Shown here: positions 22,760 through 35,596 of the stretch, one piece after another
Position numbering within the stretch: position 1 is the first letter of the stretch
Layout of the letters: every line of letters starts with the position of its first letter
Assembly: GCF_963169125.1 (NCBI RefSeq)
Contig: NC_084802.1
Coordinates: forward strand, 38,338,607 to 38,402,606
Length of the DNA stretch: 64,000 bases
Direction: 5' to 3'
Origin: Humulus lupulus
Lineage: Eukaryota; Streptophyta; Magnoliopsida; Rosales; Cannabaceae
Made by a program: the position numbers and the translations under genes
Notes under the pieces: model-generated
The model's database searches: none
Seen by the model: the letters and a program-made list of their open reading frames with translations, nothing else
What the model was told of the DNA's origin: nothing

Positions 22760-24619
22760 TTCTATCATGAAGTCAATTTCCCGAGTCAGCGACAATCCTG
22801 GTAAGTCACCGGGAAATACCTCTGGGAATTCTCTTACAATGTGGACGTCTCCAACCTTAAGTGGTGCTTCCTTTACCACATCTGTGATGCTGGCTAAGAA
22901 TGCTTGGCATCCTTTTTCCATCATTCTTTGGGCTTTGAGAGATGATACTAATGGGGTGCGTAATCCTGAAGCTTGTCCCATGAAGCATAGTTTCTGGCTG
23001 TCAGGAGTCTCGAACATCACCTTCTTGCGTTTGCAGTCGATGGTTGCGTCGTGTCGTGCTAGCCAGTCCATGCCTAGTATTACGACGAAGTCCTTGATCT
23101 CCAGTTCTATTAGGTCTCCTTCTAATTCTACATCCTCAATCTTGATCGGTACACCTCGTACTATCCGTGATGATAGAACTACTTTGCCCGAAGGCAACTC
23201 GGTTACAAACCTAGTTCTAAATCTTTCACAAGGTTTGTCTAGTTTTTCTATCATTCCTAACGAGATATACGAATGAGTGGCTCCCGAATCAAATAATACA
23301 TAACATATATTATTGAGGATAGAAACCTGACCTGTTACCACCTTATTGTTAGCATCAGCCTCTCCTTGGGTTAAGGCGAATACCCTGGCAGGAACCATCT
23401 TGTCTTCCTTTTTCCCTTCTGGATTAAGCTGGGGACGCTGCCTCTTTTGGTGACCTTCCTGACCACAGTTGAAGCATCCTTTAGTGTTTGCACGACATTC
23501 ACTTGGATGTTTCTTCTGACACTTAGCACATGGCGGGTATTCTACATAACCCGGCCTACTACCTCCATTATTTGTCCGTGCCCTTTTATCGCTGTCGGAC
23601 TGTTTGTTGTCAGGATGCCTTCTTTTCTGACCATTGTTGTTGTTGTAACTGGACTGATTGTGGTTGTTGTGGCTGGACTGATTACTACTAATATGGTTGT
23701 TGTTCTGACTAGTCAGAGGTTGATTCTCCTGTCTAGGCTCAGGCTTACTAGCTTCTTCTTTACTAACATTAGCCTGCAACCTTTCTACTTCTATTGCTGT
23801 CTCTAGCACGTCGGCATAAGTAGTGTTTCCTGGGTTTGCTAGCTTAACCCCTAGCTCGATCTTCGGTTGAAGTCCTCTAACGAACTTAGATACCCTCAGA
23901 TAGGTAGTTGGAACCATTTCTGATGCGAACTTAGCTAATCGGTCGAACTGCCGAGCATACTCTGCCACTGATAAACTCCCTTGCTTCAAGCCAGCAAACT
24001 CCTCAAATCTTGAAGCGAATACAACCAAATTGTAATACTTTTTGTGGAACAGCTCCATAAATCGAGTCCACGTCATGGTGGCAACATCATGCGTCTGCTG
24101 GACTAAGTCCCACCATATCTTGGCATCTTTCTTGAGCAAGGATGAAACACATGATATGCGGTTCGTGTTGCTGAGGTTCATGTGTGTCAGGATTGGCTCC
24201 ACGTTCCTTAGCCACTCTTCGGCCTCGAAGGGGTCTGTTGTCCCTTCAATGTTCGGAGCATGCTGCTTATGGAACTGCTGATAAACTGGTTCCATGTGCT
24301 ATATTGGATACGGTGCATAATTCGCCACTAGCCATCCCCCATATTGACCAACTTGTTGGGGTGCTGAGGCCATTTGCTGCAGCTGTGGCTGCGGCGGAGG
24401 CTGAGTCTGGGGCTGAGCCTGTTGTCGCTGCTGCTGCAATAGTTCCTTGACTTGTTGTCGTAGTCTGGAGATCTCCGCAGTGTTTTCAGCTAGTGGCGGC
24501 GGCGCATTACGGCTGGCAGTAGCGCGCACTCCCCTTCTACGAACCGGAGGGGCTTCATTGTTCACCGGAGCAGCGTTGGAGGCATTTTCGTTGGTGCGAG
24601 CAGATCTTCGGAGTGACAT
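22760..24619 (-). pseudogene. gag: gag and protease of element E
   Basis: ATG at 24619 opens a frame that runs to 22496 apart from one TAG at 24299-24301. The N-terminus is basic and glutamine-rich with a coiled-coil-like segment (ISRLRQQVKELLQQ). The gag core has [10 protein letters not shown] and FHKKYYN, and a Gln/Asn-rich linker follows. The zinc knuckle reads [14 protein letters not shown], so the last cysteine is arginine. Protease has the catalytic triplet in [13 protein letters not shown] near 23290. The second half of the 599-codon ORF enters RT. Gag would build the capsid and protease would cut the polyprotein. Confidence 0.88.
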
Positions 24620-25155
24620 CGCAGTAGTGTTCTAACAGTTGAGAGAAACATGTCAGAACTTTACCCTAATAGGCTCTAAGGCAAAAATTTAATCTAAACA
24701 AACATAACTCGATCCTATAGATTATGACTTCTTATGAAAATTATATATAAATCTTCTTTATTATTAGAGTGAGTTTCTATACTTAGAAAAATAAGCCATC
24801 TTTATTTTCTAAGTCTGTTTCTAATCATCCTATATGGCTTAATTCTCAGGCTCGAAACTCATCTTTGTTCCAAAGTTAACCATATTGAGGGAGGGCTGGG
24901 ATCAGTAAAATCGTTCCCACTACTATGGCCCCTGTCTCTCAATATAGAAACTTGGTTCATTGGTTTGTATCCACCCTCACCGAACTTAGTCATTATTTAG
25001 TTTATTTATTATTTATTATGATTGCGAAAGAAAATCAAACTCATACATGTTAACAAAATAACATTGATATTAATTTGGAAAAGAACGTTTTCACTATTTA
25101 CAACCATTAAAAGAAAACAAATAATAAATAAAAACAAACAATGAAACTAACTATT
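24620..25155 (-). other. spacer between extra ORF and gag in element E
   Basis: AT-rich spacer without a convincing ORF. An inverted repeat at about 24883-24957 (ATATTGAG...CTCAATAT, with internal GGGA/TCCC pairing) can form a long hairpin upstream of gag. An acceptor-like CTGTTAG lies about 19 bases before the gag ATG. Confidence 0.45.
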
Positions 25156-25758
25156 CTAAAAATTGGGATCTTCTATATCCGATCCTTCATCTAGCATATC
25201 ATCTTCTATCTCCTCATAGTCCTCATTATCATGTGCCTCAAAATGCCCTCGAGGAAGGTTCTTCAAAATTCTATGCTTTTGCTCATTTGTAAATCGAAAC
25301 TCCATTTTTGAAGTGAACCTAATTAAGAGAAAATAATATCTCATTGCTACCGAAAATTCATCTTCATTATCCATTGTCTCCCATATCTTCTCTAAGGCTG
25401 CAACTATGGTACGATAATCTCTAAATAGTCTTATTACTAAAACGTATTGCTCCGTTGCTCTCATCATGATCTGCTTAGATTCTTGGAGATGACCTATTTC
25501 TCTGTGGAACAAAACCAGCCTCCGAGTGATTCTTTCTAGCACTTCTACGATGTTTCTCTGTTCTCGAATTCTTTTTAAAGCCTTAATGGCTCGGATATCC
25601 CCATTGGTTAATGCTCCGTTCATCCTTAACTGAAACATAAAGGCTACAATCGTTAGCTATATATAAACATAATAACTATAATCATACATACTTACTTGGC
25701 GGTCAAATTTAGAGCTTTGAGTGTGTGTATCGAGGAGAACTTCATGCGGATGAACCAT
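25156..25758 (-). CDS. two-exon extra ORF before gag in element E
   Basis: Minus-strand ATG at 25758-25756 lies just past the primer-binding site and opens exon 1 (25758-25696, 21 codons, MVHPHEVLLDTHTQ...). A 66 bp intron (25695-25630) has donor GTAAGTATG and acceptor TTTATGTTTCAG. Exon 2 (25629-25156) continues in phase to TAG, giving 178 residues with no stop. The product is mainly alpha-helical with many Arg/Glu, has an aromatic stretch (MRYYFLLIRF), and ends in an acidic tail (DNEDYEEIEDDML). An unspliced start at 25638 is also possible. I do not recognise the family; no membrane segment or catalytic motif is evident. Accessory ORFs before gag are known in some plant Gypsy elements (Ogre), but this one is not obviously related. 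Confidence 0.55.
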
Positions 25759-25759
25759 T

Positions 25760-25772
25760 GTTCTGATACCAA
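25760..25772 (-). other. primer-binding site of element E
   Basis: The reverse complement reads GTTGGTATCAGAAC immediately after the LTR end TTACA at 25774. The last bases differ from the TCAGAGC of elements A and N, so another methionine-type tRNA or a mutated site is possible. Confidence 0.8.
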
Positions 25773-26119
25773 CTGTAATGACCCAACTATTCTAGACCTT
25801 GGACCATTAATAACTACTATACAAATATTAAGAAAATGTACATATGAAAACACCATAACTTTATTTAAAACTGCAAAGTAAAGGTTTAAATACATAAAAA
25901 TCTCACTTAGGATATGGGATCCCATTGTTTTGAAAACAAAACAAAACATAATTTAAATAAATTGGTTAGAACATTAAGTGCGGAAAAATAATACATAGAA
26001 ATCATAATTAAAAGACTTAAAACTTCATCCTCTAATCGAACGCGCAATCCACCGATTCCATCCTGCCTCAATACACATCCCCAAGCTGCCAAGAATCATT
26101 CCACCGCCAAACTATTTTC

Positions 26120-26547
26120 CTGCACATATAAAACATAAAGGAGTGAGCATAATGCCCAGCAAGGAAAATCTACTACAAGCATGAAACATGTATATACACA
26201 TAAACTATAAACTGTAAACTATAATCATATAACTATACAAATACAACATCTATTATAATGGCCATCATATGTCTTGGGACTTACTAGCTAAGCAATCATA
26301 TGCCCATAAATTTACGGAGCTAGTTATCTAAACATGTCACATAAATTTATGGGGCTGTTATCTAAACAATCATATGCCCAAGGAATCTACTATTGGGACT
26401 TGTTATCTAAACAGGTTATTTATTTGTTATCTAAACAAATTATGTGATTGTTATCTAAACAATCCAACAACTAAAAACATATAATACTTACAACATAAAC
26501 ATATATCAACAACATAAAAGCATACAAATCTACCCTATTTTCCTTAC
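26120..26547 (-). other. putative intron inside LTR of element E
   Basis: Same layout as in element A, but both complementary boxes have changed together: AAGGAAAAT at the donor (26545-26537) and ATTTTCCTT before the GCTGGGC core (26169-26161). Splicing is inferred only. Confidence 0.4.
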
Positions 26548-27067
26548 CAAAATACCGAGATATGAGAGCAAGATCGGGACTTTGGAACACTCCTAAAAAC
26601 CATAATAGAGAGGTGAGTATACTAAAGAATAGAGATGAAAAGAATGAAATACACCATCGAAAAGATACTTACCAAAACAATAATCTTACGTTCAAGATCT
26701 TAGATGCCTAACCAAGAATAAAGAATACGAGTTACGATTTGAGTAGAAAAACTATAAGAACAATACAAAAAGGAACTAGAATTAAGAACTTCTATGACTG
26801 AACTACACCTTGAAACTGAAATATACTATAAACCTTACTTCCCAAGTGTTTGATAAGCTTATAACCCCAACCTAAGTGTTTACACTCTAAAGTAATCCTA
26901 GCAACTTGTAGGCTCTGAACTCAGCTTGATGAATGAAGAAATGGCTGGGTACTAGGTCCTATTTATAGAGTTCAATAATAAAAAGATCTTCATTTAGCTT
27001 GAATACAATAATGGCTTTTTAATTGAAAAACATTTGAATAATTGTTCAGCAGAGGTTGAAGACTCGG

Positions 27068-29594
27068 TGTAATGCCCTACTTCCTTAGAGCCATTACTAA
27101 GTGAGTTTTAAAACAAAAAATGTGCAATGAACTCGCTAACTGAGGTTTTTAAAAAAAAAGTGTGACTAAACAAAAGTTAAGGTTGTAATCTTTAAAAATG
27201 CGTTGTTTCATTGAAAACTTATAGTATTTAACATTCGGGATCCCAAAATAGGGTTTGAAAACTATTTACAACTTAAAATAAGTTTACAGTCGATTAATTA
27301 TTAAAATCACAGATTATTATAGCCATTTCTCGAATAAACCCCCAACCAAAGCAGTCGGGCAGGCCAAACATGTACGCGTCGCTTCACGCTCTCCGTACTC
27401 ATGGCTGGTTGACTCAACCTTTGCCCTTACCTGCAACACAGAGCACCCGTGAGTCGAAGCCCAGCAAGAAAACTCATATAGTATATAACATATGCGGATT
27501 ATATAGTTAAGATATCATATTATCCACAGATAAACAAGTATTCCATCAAACTAAACAAACATGGCCATGCCGTCCCAGAGGCATTACCTAAGGCTGGGGT
27601 CTCGGTCCTCACTGTAAGGATATCCCCTGTATCCATTGGGGTCCCACCCTGTCTACAAGCACTTCACGTGCTAAGTGTTACTTTCGGCCTAGCTGCCATT
27701 CTCAGCCTTTCACCATTCTCGGCTCCTTGCCGTTCTCGGCTCTTTTGCCGTTCCCGGCTCCTTTGCCATTCATTCTTTCTATAATCACAAATAGTATAAC
27801 TCAAATAACATTCAAACATATATCAATTCAATTAAGTCTGCACCCTAACATGTAATGCAATATAGGGCCGTGCCCTGATATCAATTCAATTAAGTCTGTA
27901 CCCTAACATGTAATGCAATATAGGGCTGTGCCCTGCAATTACACTATGGGCCCATGCCCTGTCCTACGGGTGCTATAGTTTTCTTACCTGTCAATTTGAT
28001 AGCTTTCATCACTTGACTCCTTGAGCACGATCCCACTCGAGCCCTAGCGCACACCTAAACACAGCCATAGGTCAAAGTCATCACCGAACCTCAAGTCCGA
28101 AAACCTAGCCTCGGGACCAATCTCGAGTCCCCCGGGAAGTCCTAGATCCACAAAACAAGATGGTGGAATCGAACCCCGAACCCTAGGTCAAAATCCCTTA
28201 AAAATAACCCAAAAACCCCTTTCTGGGAACAGGGTAGCGCTACAGTGATCAAAAGAGGGCGCTATAGCGCTACAAGCAGAACCGCACCACCCAGAAACAG
28301 GGCCTAGTGCTACAGCGCCCAAAGACTAGCGCTGTAGCGCTAGTTGTAGGCAGGCAACTCCCAAATTCGTTTATAGCGATTTCTTTGAGCCAATCTCAAC
28401 CCAAACTTCCCCAAATCTTTACCAAACTCAAAATCAAGCTTATAAACACTCTCCACTCATCCCAAGCATCCCAAATCCTCAAAACCCAAGCACATTCATC
28501 CCAAATCTCAAAATTTACCATGATTAACCCTAAACCCAGAAATTCAGTCAAACATCATAGTTAAAGGCTTAGAATTCATACCGTTGATGCAATTTTGACC
28601 TTGATTCAATTCCTAGACCTCCTTAGCTTGCTCTTCCTCAAAGCTTGCCCAGAAACTCCCCTAAAGTTCCCATCATTCAGCTTAATTACGCAACTTAAAC
28701 CAGCCAAACCCAAAAACTGAAAACCCTAAAAACTTACCTCAAAAGTTGATGTGTTCTTGCTAATCCCTTGCCAAATCTTCAATTCTAGCTTGGGATCCTT
28801 GATTCTCAGCCTATCCTAGCTCTCCACTGAGCTTTGCTCCAACAAATTTGAAGAGAAATGGTGCTAGAATCCACAAACCGCCCCATTTGGAAAAACCCCT
28901 CTGTTTTCTCTCTTTTTATTTTTCTTCCTTTTTCTTCCTTTTTCTTTCTTTTCCACAGTCATCTCACTCTCTCTGTCAATCCCACTAACCATATAAAGCC
29001 TCAATAAACTTATCTCTAAGAAGCCAATTGACCAAAATGCCCTCCCTATTAATTCTAAACCTTTTTGTCCATGTAGGGCCATTTTAGTCATTTTACCCAA
29101 TTCCCGCTAATTCCTCAAGTGTCTCTAATATTTTTCCCGTTGCTTCCCAATACCTGATAAATCACCAAATATGTATTCCTCATCATCAAAATTAATCTCA
29201 ACATAATCTCTAAATTCATGTTTATATCCCCAGGCCCGCCCCGAGCCGGGTATAAATTCCCGCCTGGACTTTTCTGCTAATCTGCTCTCTGGGATCGCTT
29301 GAGTCACAAATCACAGATACATGCACATCATAATGTGGTCTCAACAATCATCACATATCAATACAGTTATGCCCAAAATGGCCAAAATTACAATTATGCC
29401 CTTCTAACACAATTAGGGCCTACATGCATACTAATACACATAGTCATGCATCTCAAATAGTCAAATAGTCATATAACATGCTTTAAATCATAACCATGCA
29501 TTTTACTCATTAAAGTCAAACATAAATCCCAATATGCCCTCCAGGCACACTAATCAAGGCCCTTAAGCCTTATTAGCGAATTTGGGTCGTTACA
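27068..29594 (-). repeat. solo LTR F, TSD CTCGG
   Basis: 2527 bp, plus-strand ends TGTAATGCCC and GGTCGTTACA, flanked by CTCGG at 27063-27067 and 29595-29599. The empty site is preserved in E's other LTR (19251-19259), which proves the insertion. It contains AGCGCTATAGCGC-type palindromes (28230-28345), the complementary intron boxes (27466-27473 and 27978-27985) and TTGCCGTTCTCGGC-like short repeats at 27690-27765. Same family as LTR M. Confidence 0.96.
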
Positions 29595-30250
29595 CTCGGT
29601 CAGAAAGATTCTGGACTTATCAAGAGGTTAAGGATTAAAATGAGCTCGGTTTCAAAATAATTCAAAAATCATGCACCATAGCCGATATATCGCTCATGCT
29701 AGGCGATATCTCGCCTGTACTAATGCTCCCGAGGCTCGTCGAGGTGGTCATGTGAAGCTACATGTTTTTCATATCCCCGTATGGCGATATATCGCCCCCT
29801 AGAGCTGCGATATATTGGCATACGCTGAAATATTATACTTGTAATTACACTTTTTCAGCCTAATTTGAATTGAGTAAACAACCTTGACTAAGTCCTTTAA
29901 CGATTTCAAAGCTGCTGGCAGACCCTAGGATTTTCAAATATTGCTCTTAATAAACTTATTCTTAAAAAAATACTTAACTCTCATTAAACCTACACAAGAC
30001 AAGTGTTAATATCTTATTGGGTCTATCTAAACCTTATTGTATAATAAATATCACCTTCATAATCAGTCATATTAATCAAACCTTAGGTTATAATTAATAT
30101 TCTTAAACTATAGGTTAAACTTATAAAATCTACAAGTGTACTACGAGTGTCCAACTAAGTCCTGGTTTGAACCAAAATCCACAGTCATAAAAATACTACA
30201 ACTATTACTACTACTATCTAACTAGCTAAGTAAAGTTCTTGGACTCTATA

Positions 30251-30525
30251 GACAGAAAAGCTATGCAGATTTTAAGAGAAAAGAGTTGGAATTCTCAGCA
30301 GGTGATCAGGTTTTTCTGAGAGTATCACCTATGAAAGGGGTTATGCTTTTTGGGAAGAAGGGAAAGTTAAGCCCAAGGTATATAGGTCCATCTGAGATCT
30401 TGGAGAGAGTCGGGCAAGTTGCCTATCGCTTGGCTTTACCACCAGCACTTGCTGAGACGCATAATGTGTTCCATATTTTCATGTTGAGGAAGTATGTGCC
30501 CGATCCCTCCCACGTGCTAAGTTAT
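30251..30525 (+). pseudogene. pol: integrase C-terminus of element G
   Basis: Reads RQKSYADFKRKELEF, then the GDQVFLRVSPMKG module and KYVPDPSHVLSY without a stop, up to the insertion of solo LTR H. It resumes the pol broken at 18960, with about 250 codons of integrase core missing between them. Confidence 0.88.
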
Positions 30526-32830
30526 TGTAATGCCCTGTTTACCCCAGAACAGTTACGATGAATGGTGAACCGGAAATTTAACTCGCTACCCAAGTTCTTT
30601 GGTTAAAAACCTGCTTCTAGGTATTATTAACAGGCTAAGGTAGAAAACCAATCAAAAGGAAATGATATATTTTATTTAAAACATAAAACTATTCATGGGC
30701 CCATCAAAAACTTTTACAAGTTATTTACAACTCAAAATGGTCATTACAGTTTCAAATTTACAAAGCTGCTGACCTAAGCGGCAAAAATAGGGTAAACCCC
30801 CTACTTCCTCTGAGAACTCCTTGGCCGTGATGGTCAAGCAGCCGCATATGTACACAACACCACCTAAGCTCTCCACTCAAGGTTGGGTGAGCTTTTCTTT
30901 CCCTTTACCTACACCACGTAGCACCCTGAGCCAAAGCCCAACAAGAAAACACAATATAGCATGAATATAATATCAACAATGATCATAATAATCATTCAGG
31001 ACATTCAGTCCAAAACAGATGAGTGACAGTTGCAAAAGTCACTAAGGTGGGTTCTGTTCTCTCTATCCATGTGATGATAGGGTCACCGGGGCTTTACAAA
31101 TAACTGATCCTTTCACTAGCTTAAACATGATAGGTACTTTATGACTAGTCACCAACATAACCTACCTCGTGACCATAGAGTCATAGCCATGGGATTCCGC
31201 TCCCTAGCCATGTGACAAGCAGTCACCTAGGCCTTAGGCCCTGGCTCTGAGTAACTAGTCTTAGACTAGTCAAGTTCTTATAAGTTTCATCGACCTTAGG
31301 GTCGATCCATCATTAATGCTCAAGAGTCATTCAACGCTGATATCGATTAGATCCAACCTTTAATCGACCCTGCGTTCAGGATGCTTATGCCGTTTCTGAC
31401 TCTCAGGTCAGTAATATGTGACCAGTGTCGTCCCTGACTAATCAATGCCATACACAAGTAAGCAAGCTCTGCTAAGCATTTAACATGCAATCAATGTCTA
31501 CATTTATCAACCAACATGCCTCAACAACAATCATGCATGTCATATACACAGGGTGCAGTTTTCTTACCTCTGATTCGAGCGAGAATGAATAAAAGAACGA
31601 CTCTTGAGAACGATCTGACTTTTATCCCTTTAGCGGTCACCTAGTCATAACCAAATATGGGACACCATCAATAAAATGAATAACAAAGGTTCCCAAACCA
31701 AGATATAGCCTCCGGGACATCAATCCCCACTAATTCGGGTAGTAGGAACAATCCCGAGGCCTAAAACCAAGTTCCCGAGGTCAAAACACTCTAACGCCCT
31801 CTAAACCACCCAAGAGCCACGACCCTAGAAGCTTGAGCCGCGACCCCGAGCCACATCAGGAGCGAGGGCCACGACGCCCACTACCCAGTGCCGCGGTGCC
31901 CAGCACAGGCCAAACCCCACCAGCTGCTTCTTCGGGCTTGGGCCGCGGCCCCCCACCCAAAACCAACCAAAACTCAATCTTCTTCATCCAAAACCCTCCA
32001 AAAACACCCCTAAACACTTCCAAATCCAAAAATCAAAGTTCTCAAACTTCCCAATGAACCAAAACCATCAAATCCCGAGGCTCAAACGAACCAAAAACTC
32101 AATGATTCACAAAATCCAATTCGAAGCTTAGAAACTCTAAAAACTCAAAACTTAGATTACCTTTGATTGGGTTGTTTCTCGTCAAATACTTTGGTCAAGA
32201 AGCTTCTAATCTTTCCTAGGATTGCTATGCCTCGATCCTTGCTTGATTCCGACTCCTAGAACTCGAGATTTCTTCGAAATTGCCTCGAACGGTAAAATGA
32301 ACTAACGGGAAAGAGAGAAAGTGTTTTCTAACGTACGGTTCTATCTGACAAGCTACTTCAAGCTTAAGTAACCTCAAATAAAACCTAGTGCTCAGGGTCC
32401 CGAAAACACCCCCGGGGACATGATAGTAAAAAATTCCAGAATTTCCTCCCGATCTCAATAACTGCCAATTTATCATCAAATAAACATTCTCATTACTCAA
32501 TATCCCAATAAATGACCCCGTTATGACAAAACCGCTAATTCACAATATAAGACCGTCTCATGCCGAATAACTCGAATATACCTCCATAATAATGGGATCT
32601 CATCCATCACTCACAATATGCACCAAAATACACAAATATGCCCTCAACGGCCAAATTACCAAAACACCCTAATAATCAAATGTGGACCCACATGCATGCA
32701 TATAACATCATATTATAATATAATTCACATAAACATGCATATTATCAGTTAATTGCATAATTAAACAGTTATGGCCCACCCGGCCTACTAATCCAGCCAT
32801 TAAACTGCATTAGGGATTCGGGGCATTACA
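30526..32830 (-). repeat. solo LTR H, TSD GTTAT
   Basis: 2305 bp, ends TGTAATGCCC and GGGGCATTACA, flanked by GTTAT at 30521-30525 and 32831-32835. It splits the G reading frame exactly between ...VLSY and the following Glu codon. It contains AAGAAAAC (30943-30950) and GTTTTCTT (31558-31565) boxes and a GCCGCGG-rich stretch near 31800-31960. ORFs inside are shadows. Confidence 0.95.
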
Positions 32831-33015
32831 GTTATGAATTGTTGGAACTGAAGCAGGACTTGAGTTATGATGAACAACCAGTGCAAATCTTAGAGACAGG
32901 AGTCAAGGAACTAAGGTTCAAGAAGATTCCACTAGTAAAGGTCCTGTGGAAGAATTGTTCAGCTAGAGAGGTAACCTGGGAGTTGGAGGAGGACATGAGG
33001 GAAACACTATCCTGA
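32831..33015 (+). pseudogene. pol: chromodomain-like end of element G polyprotein
   Basis: Continues the frame from 30525 across solo LTR H: LKQDLSYDEQPVQILETG, then LVKVLWKNCSAREVTWELEE, ending at TGA 33013-33015. The SYDEQPVQIL and VKVLW...TWE motifs match the Tekay-type chromodomain tail. The usual last residues (YPELF) are replaced by an early stop. Confidence 0.85.
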
Positions 33016-33055
33016 GTTGTTTGGTAAGGAATAATTTCGAGGTTGAAATTCCTTT

Positions 33056-33068
33056 TAAGGAGGGTAGA
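33056..33068 (+). other. polypurine tract of element G
   Basis: TTTTAAGGAGGGTAGAT lies directly before LTR start TGTAGCGATCC at 33070. Confidence 0.8.
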
Positions 33069-33069
33069 T

Positions 33070-35596
33070 TGTAGCGATCCAATTTTATTTGTTATGTTTA
33101 ATTTAATTGTTTGTTTATTAGAAAATAATTTGAATTGTTTATTTTATATGACTTAGGGTTTAATTGATTTATTTGGAATAATTGTGTAACTTGTTTGTTT
33201 TATTATTAATGTACATTTTAGTGTGAGAAATTATGTAATTAGAACAGGTTGCATTTTTATTTTGTTTTATTGTGTGTGGGCCAAAAATTTATGTGTGTGT
33301 GTGAATGTGTTTTAATTTTTAGTTGTTTATTTCTTTTAGTTTAAGATAAAAAGAAAAGAAAAGAAAAGAAAGTGTAGTATGAATGTAGACTTAATGTGAG
33401 TCTTGAACATTTTTATTTTATTAAGAAAAGAAAATAAAATTGAAAAGAAAAGAAATATAAAGTTGTCATCTTGTAGGATAAAATGACAATGCTTAACTTT
33501 GATTTGGTTCACATTAGGATAATGGTTAGGAGAGGTGTAAGGAGAGGAAATGGTAGGATTTAGGCTTAATAAGTGGGATTTGACTTATTTTGTGGGATAT
33601 GTTTTGAGCTTTTCACAATTGGGTGCTCTTCTTAGAGTTAGGTCACTAAATGGTTATAAATAGAAGACATATAAGTCTTGGAAACCCTTATTGTGTGGCT
33701 GCAGAATTTGAGAGAGAAAGCAAGAGGAGAGTGCACGAAAAAGAGAGAAAGAACGAGAGAAAGAAGGTAATGAAGGGTGGGGTTCAAAATCTTTAGGTAT
33801 GTGCTCTTGTTTTGGTTTTGATTTTTGAATCCCTAAGTCTAAGATTTCTTCTTCTCAATTATAAGAAAATTGTTTCTCTTTCTTGTCTTATTGGGTTCAA
33901 AAATCATAGGTGCCCAAAGGTGTGCTCTTGTTTTTGAGTTTTGGTCATAGTCAAGGAGGTAATGGAAATCTCAAACCCTATTGTTGTTTTGATGATTTAT
34001 ATGTTCTTGGGATAATTTTTGGGTATTGTTTGTTAAAAATTATGATTGTGAAAAGAAAAGAGATTCTACTGCTTTTGTTATCTCTTTATGTTATTAGTTC
34101 TTTTTGAAGGCATGTTTATAAGATGTGATGATGTATTGATTTGATGATCTTGATGGGATTGTTTTGATGAAAGGTTTCGACCAAGCAAGAGTACATACCC
34201 TAGCATATAGTTTTTTATTTTGCTATAATGAATACATTTGTTGTTTTGGCATTTTGAATAAGGGTATGTTAGGTTTTTAATTAAAAATGGAAAACAAGAA
34301 TGTGTTTGTTGTGTACAATCGACCTAGTATGTGGTTTGTAGTCCATTTTGATTTCTTTTGATTTATGATTGACATGTTTTCTTGATTAGAGTTTGTTGTG
34401 ATGTTACAAGGATCATATATTTTCCACTGATATATTAATAAAGCATATCGAGTTTAATGTTGCTTATATTGTAATGTGGTGTCTTGTAAGGTTTCAAAAT
34501 CTTTTAAGAACTATGAGTTATCTTGGGTCATGGTTGTTCTAGAGAAATAGCGATGTCTTGTTATAAAGATGCATTTTGAGTGTTAAAAACATGTTAAGGG
34601 GTTTTAGCCTAGGGTATTCTAAGGAAGTTGTGAGTGGTGTTTTGGTTTCTTGATTTTATTTTATATTTTGGGTAATGAGCATGTTGTTAATTGTGATATT
34701 TTATGTTATTTGTGTTGTATAGAATTTGACCATGAGCATACATTGTGATTTAGGCTTGTTTTGATGTTGTTGTTAGTTTTGCATGTTTAAATGTATTCTT
34801 GAATTGTTCAAGTAAAGAAACATGTTAGGGTAACTTGTTAAAAATGTGTTAAAAAGGATAATGAGTATATTTTGAATAACTTATGCTTGCTGATTTTATT
34901 TTATTCTTATTGTAATTTGTAAATAATTTATAAGAAAACAAACTATATCTTGAAATCATATTTTAAAACTAAGATGAGAAAAATGTGTAATGTTATACAT
35001 GTGACTTGTATTTTAAAATATAATAGATGAAGAATTTTAATATTTAAAGGTTGTAAAAATATTTAATAAATGTGCTTAGAAATTGGTTTATCGAAAATAT
35101 AAATAGTATGAGCCTTTTTGCCAAATTTATATAATTACAAATAATGTGAACTTTTACGACCTAATAATTATGTTTGAAAAAAAATTAAATATGTCACATT
35201 TTATTAGTATTATTTACTTAATTTTGCTAAAATAGAAAGGGAACTTTTATGAAATTAATTAATTTTGCCAAATTAATTATTTTATAAGTACTTATTATTT
35301 TTGTCACATTTTATTGTTATTAAATAATAAATAAGATTTTTATTTGGTACAATTTAAACCAAAGAACTATTTTAGTAAAATAAATTTTTGTAATAAAATT
35401 TATGAATGAAAATTATATGATTTAAGGGAATAAAATGGTAGTAGCCAAGTTGGTAATTTATTTTATGCATGCTGAATTTTTGTGAAATTGATAAGAAAAT
35501 AAAGAAATAAATATTACTAACTTCAAGGAAAGTTTTTAAGATCCGTCCCACGTATGAATGTTACATGTAAGTATTACGCACAATTATATGTAATTT
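33070..35596 (+). repeat. 3' LTR of element G, first part
   Basis: Begins TGTAGCGATCC after the polypurine tract. TATAAATAG at 33655-33663 is the promoter TATA. The purine-rich leader AGAGAGAAAGAACGAGAGAAAG follows in two stretches around 33710-33760. AAAGA-rich simple sequence lies at 33346-33372. The remainder is very AT-rich and non-coding. It is cut at 35596 by solo LTR L2. Confidence 0.85.
33655..33663 (+). promoter_or_regulatory. TATA box of element G LTR
   Basis: TATAAATAG, about 580 bp into the LTR and about 40 bp before the purine-rich leader. The same position is conserved in L2 (44872-44880, complement). Confidence 0.65.

Larger units (their letters stand above)
18973..30250 (-). 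mobile_element. Ty3/Gypsy chromovirus E, nearly complete
   Basis: On the minus strand: 5' LTR 30250-25774 (split by solo LTR F), primer-binding site, two-exon extra ORF, gag-pol (24619-19959), polypurine tract, and 3' LTR 19922-18973 truncated at its far end. It is inserted in the integrase of element G. The five bases right of it are GACAG; the left copy is lost in the deletion. Gag-pol is in good shape, with few stops and at least one frameshift, so E is younger than G. Confidence 0.92.
25774..30250 (-). repeat. 5' LTR of element E, split by solo LTR F
   Basis: Plus-strand start TGTAATGACCC, end GGACTCTATA. Without F it is about 1.95 kb. It shares TATA box (26958-26967), GGCGATATATCGCC near 29783 and the terminal region with 18973-19922. 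The putative LTR intron is 26547-26120 on the minus strand: donor GGTAAGGAAAAT, acceptor TGTGCAG, with box ATTTTCCTTGCTGGGC at about 26169-26154. Confidence 0.9.

Noticed and set aside
22578..23276. 232-codon plus-strand ORF
   Set aside because: It is the mirror of the well-supported minus-strand protease/RT frame of element E; no motif supports it.
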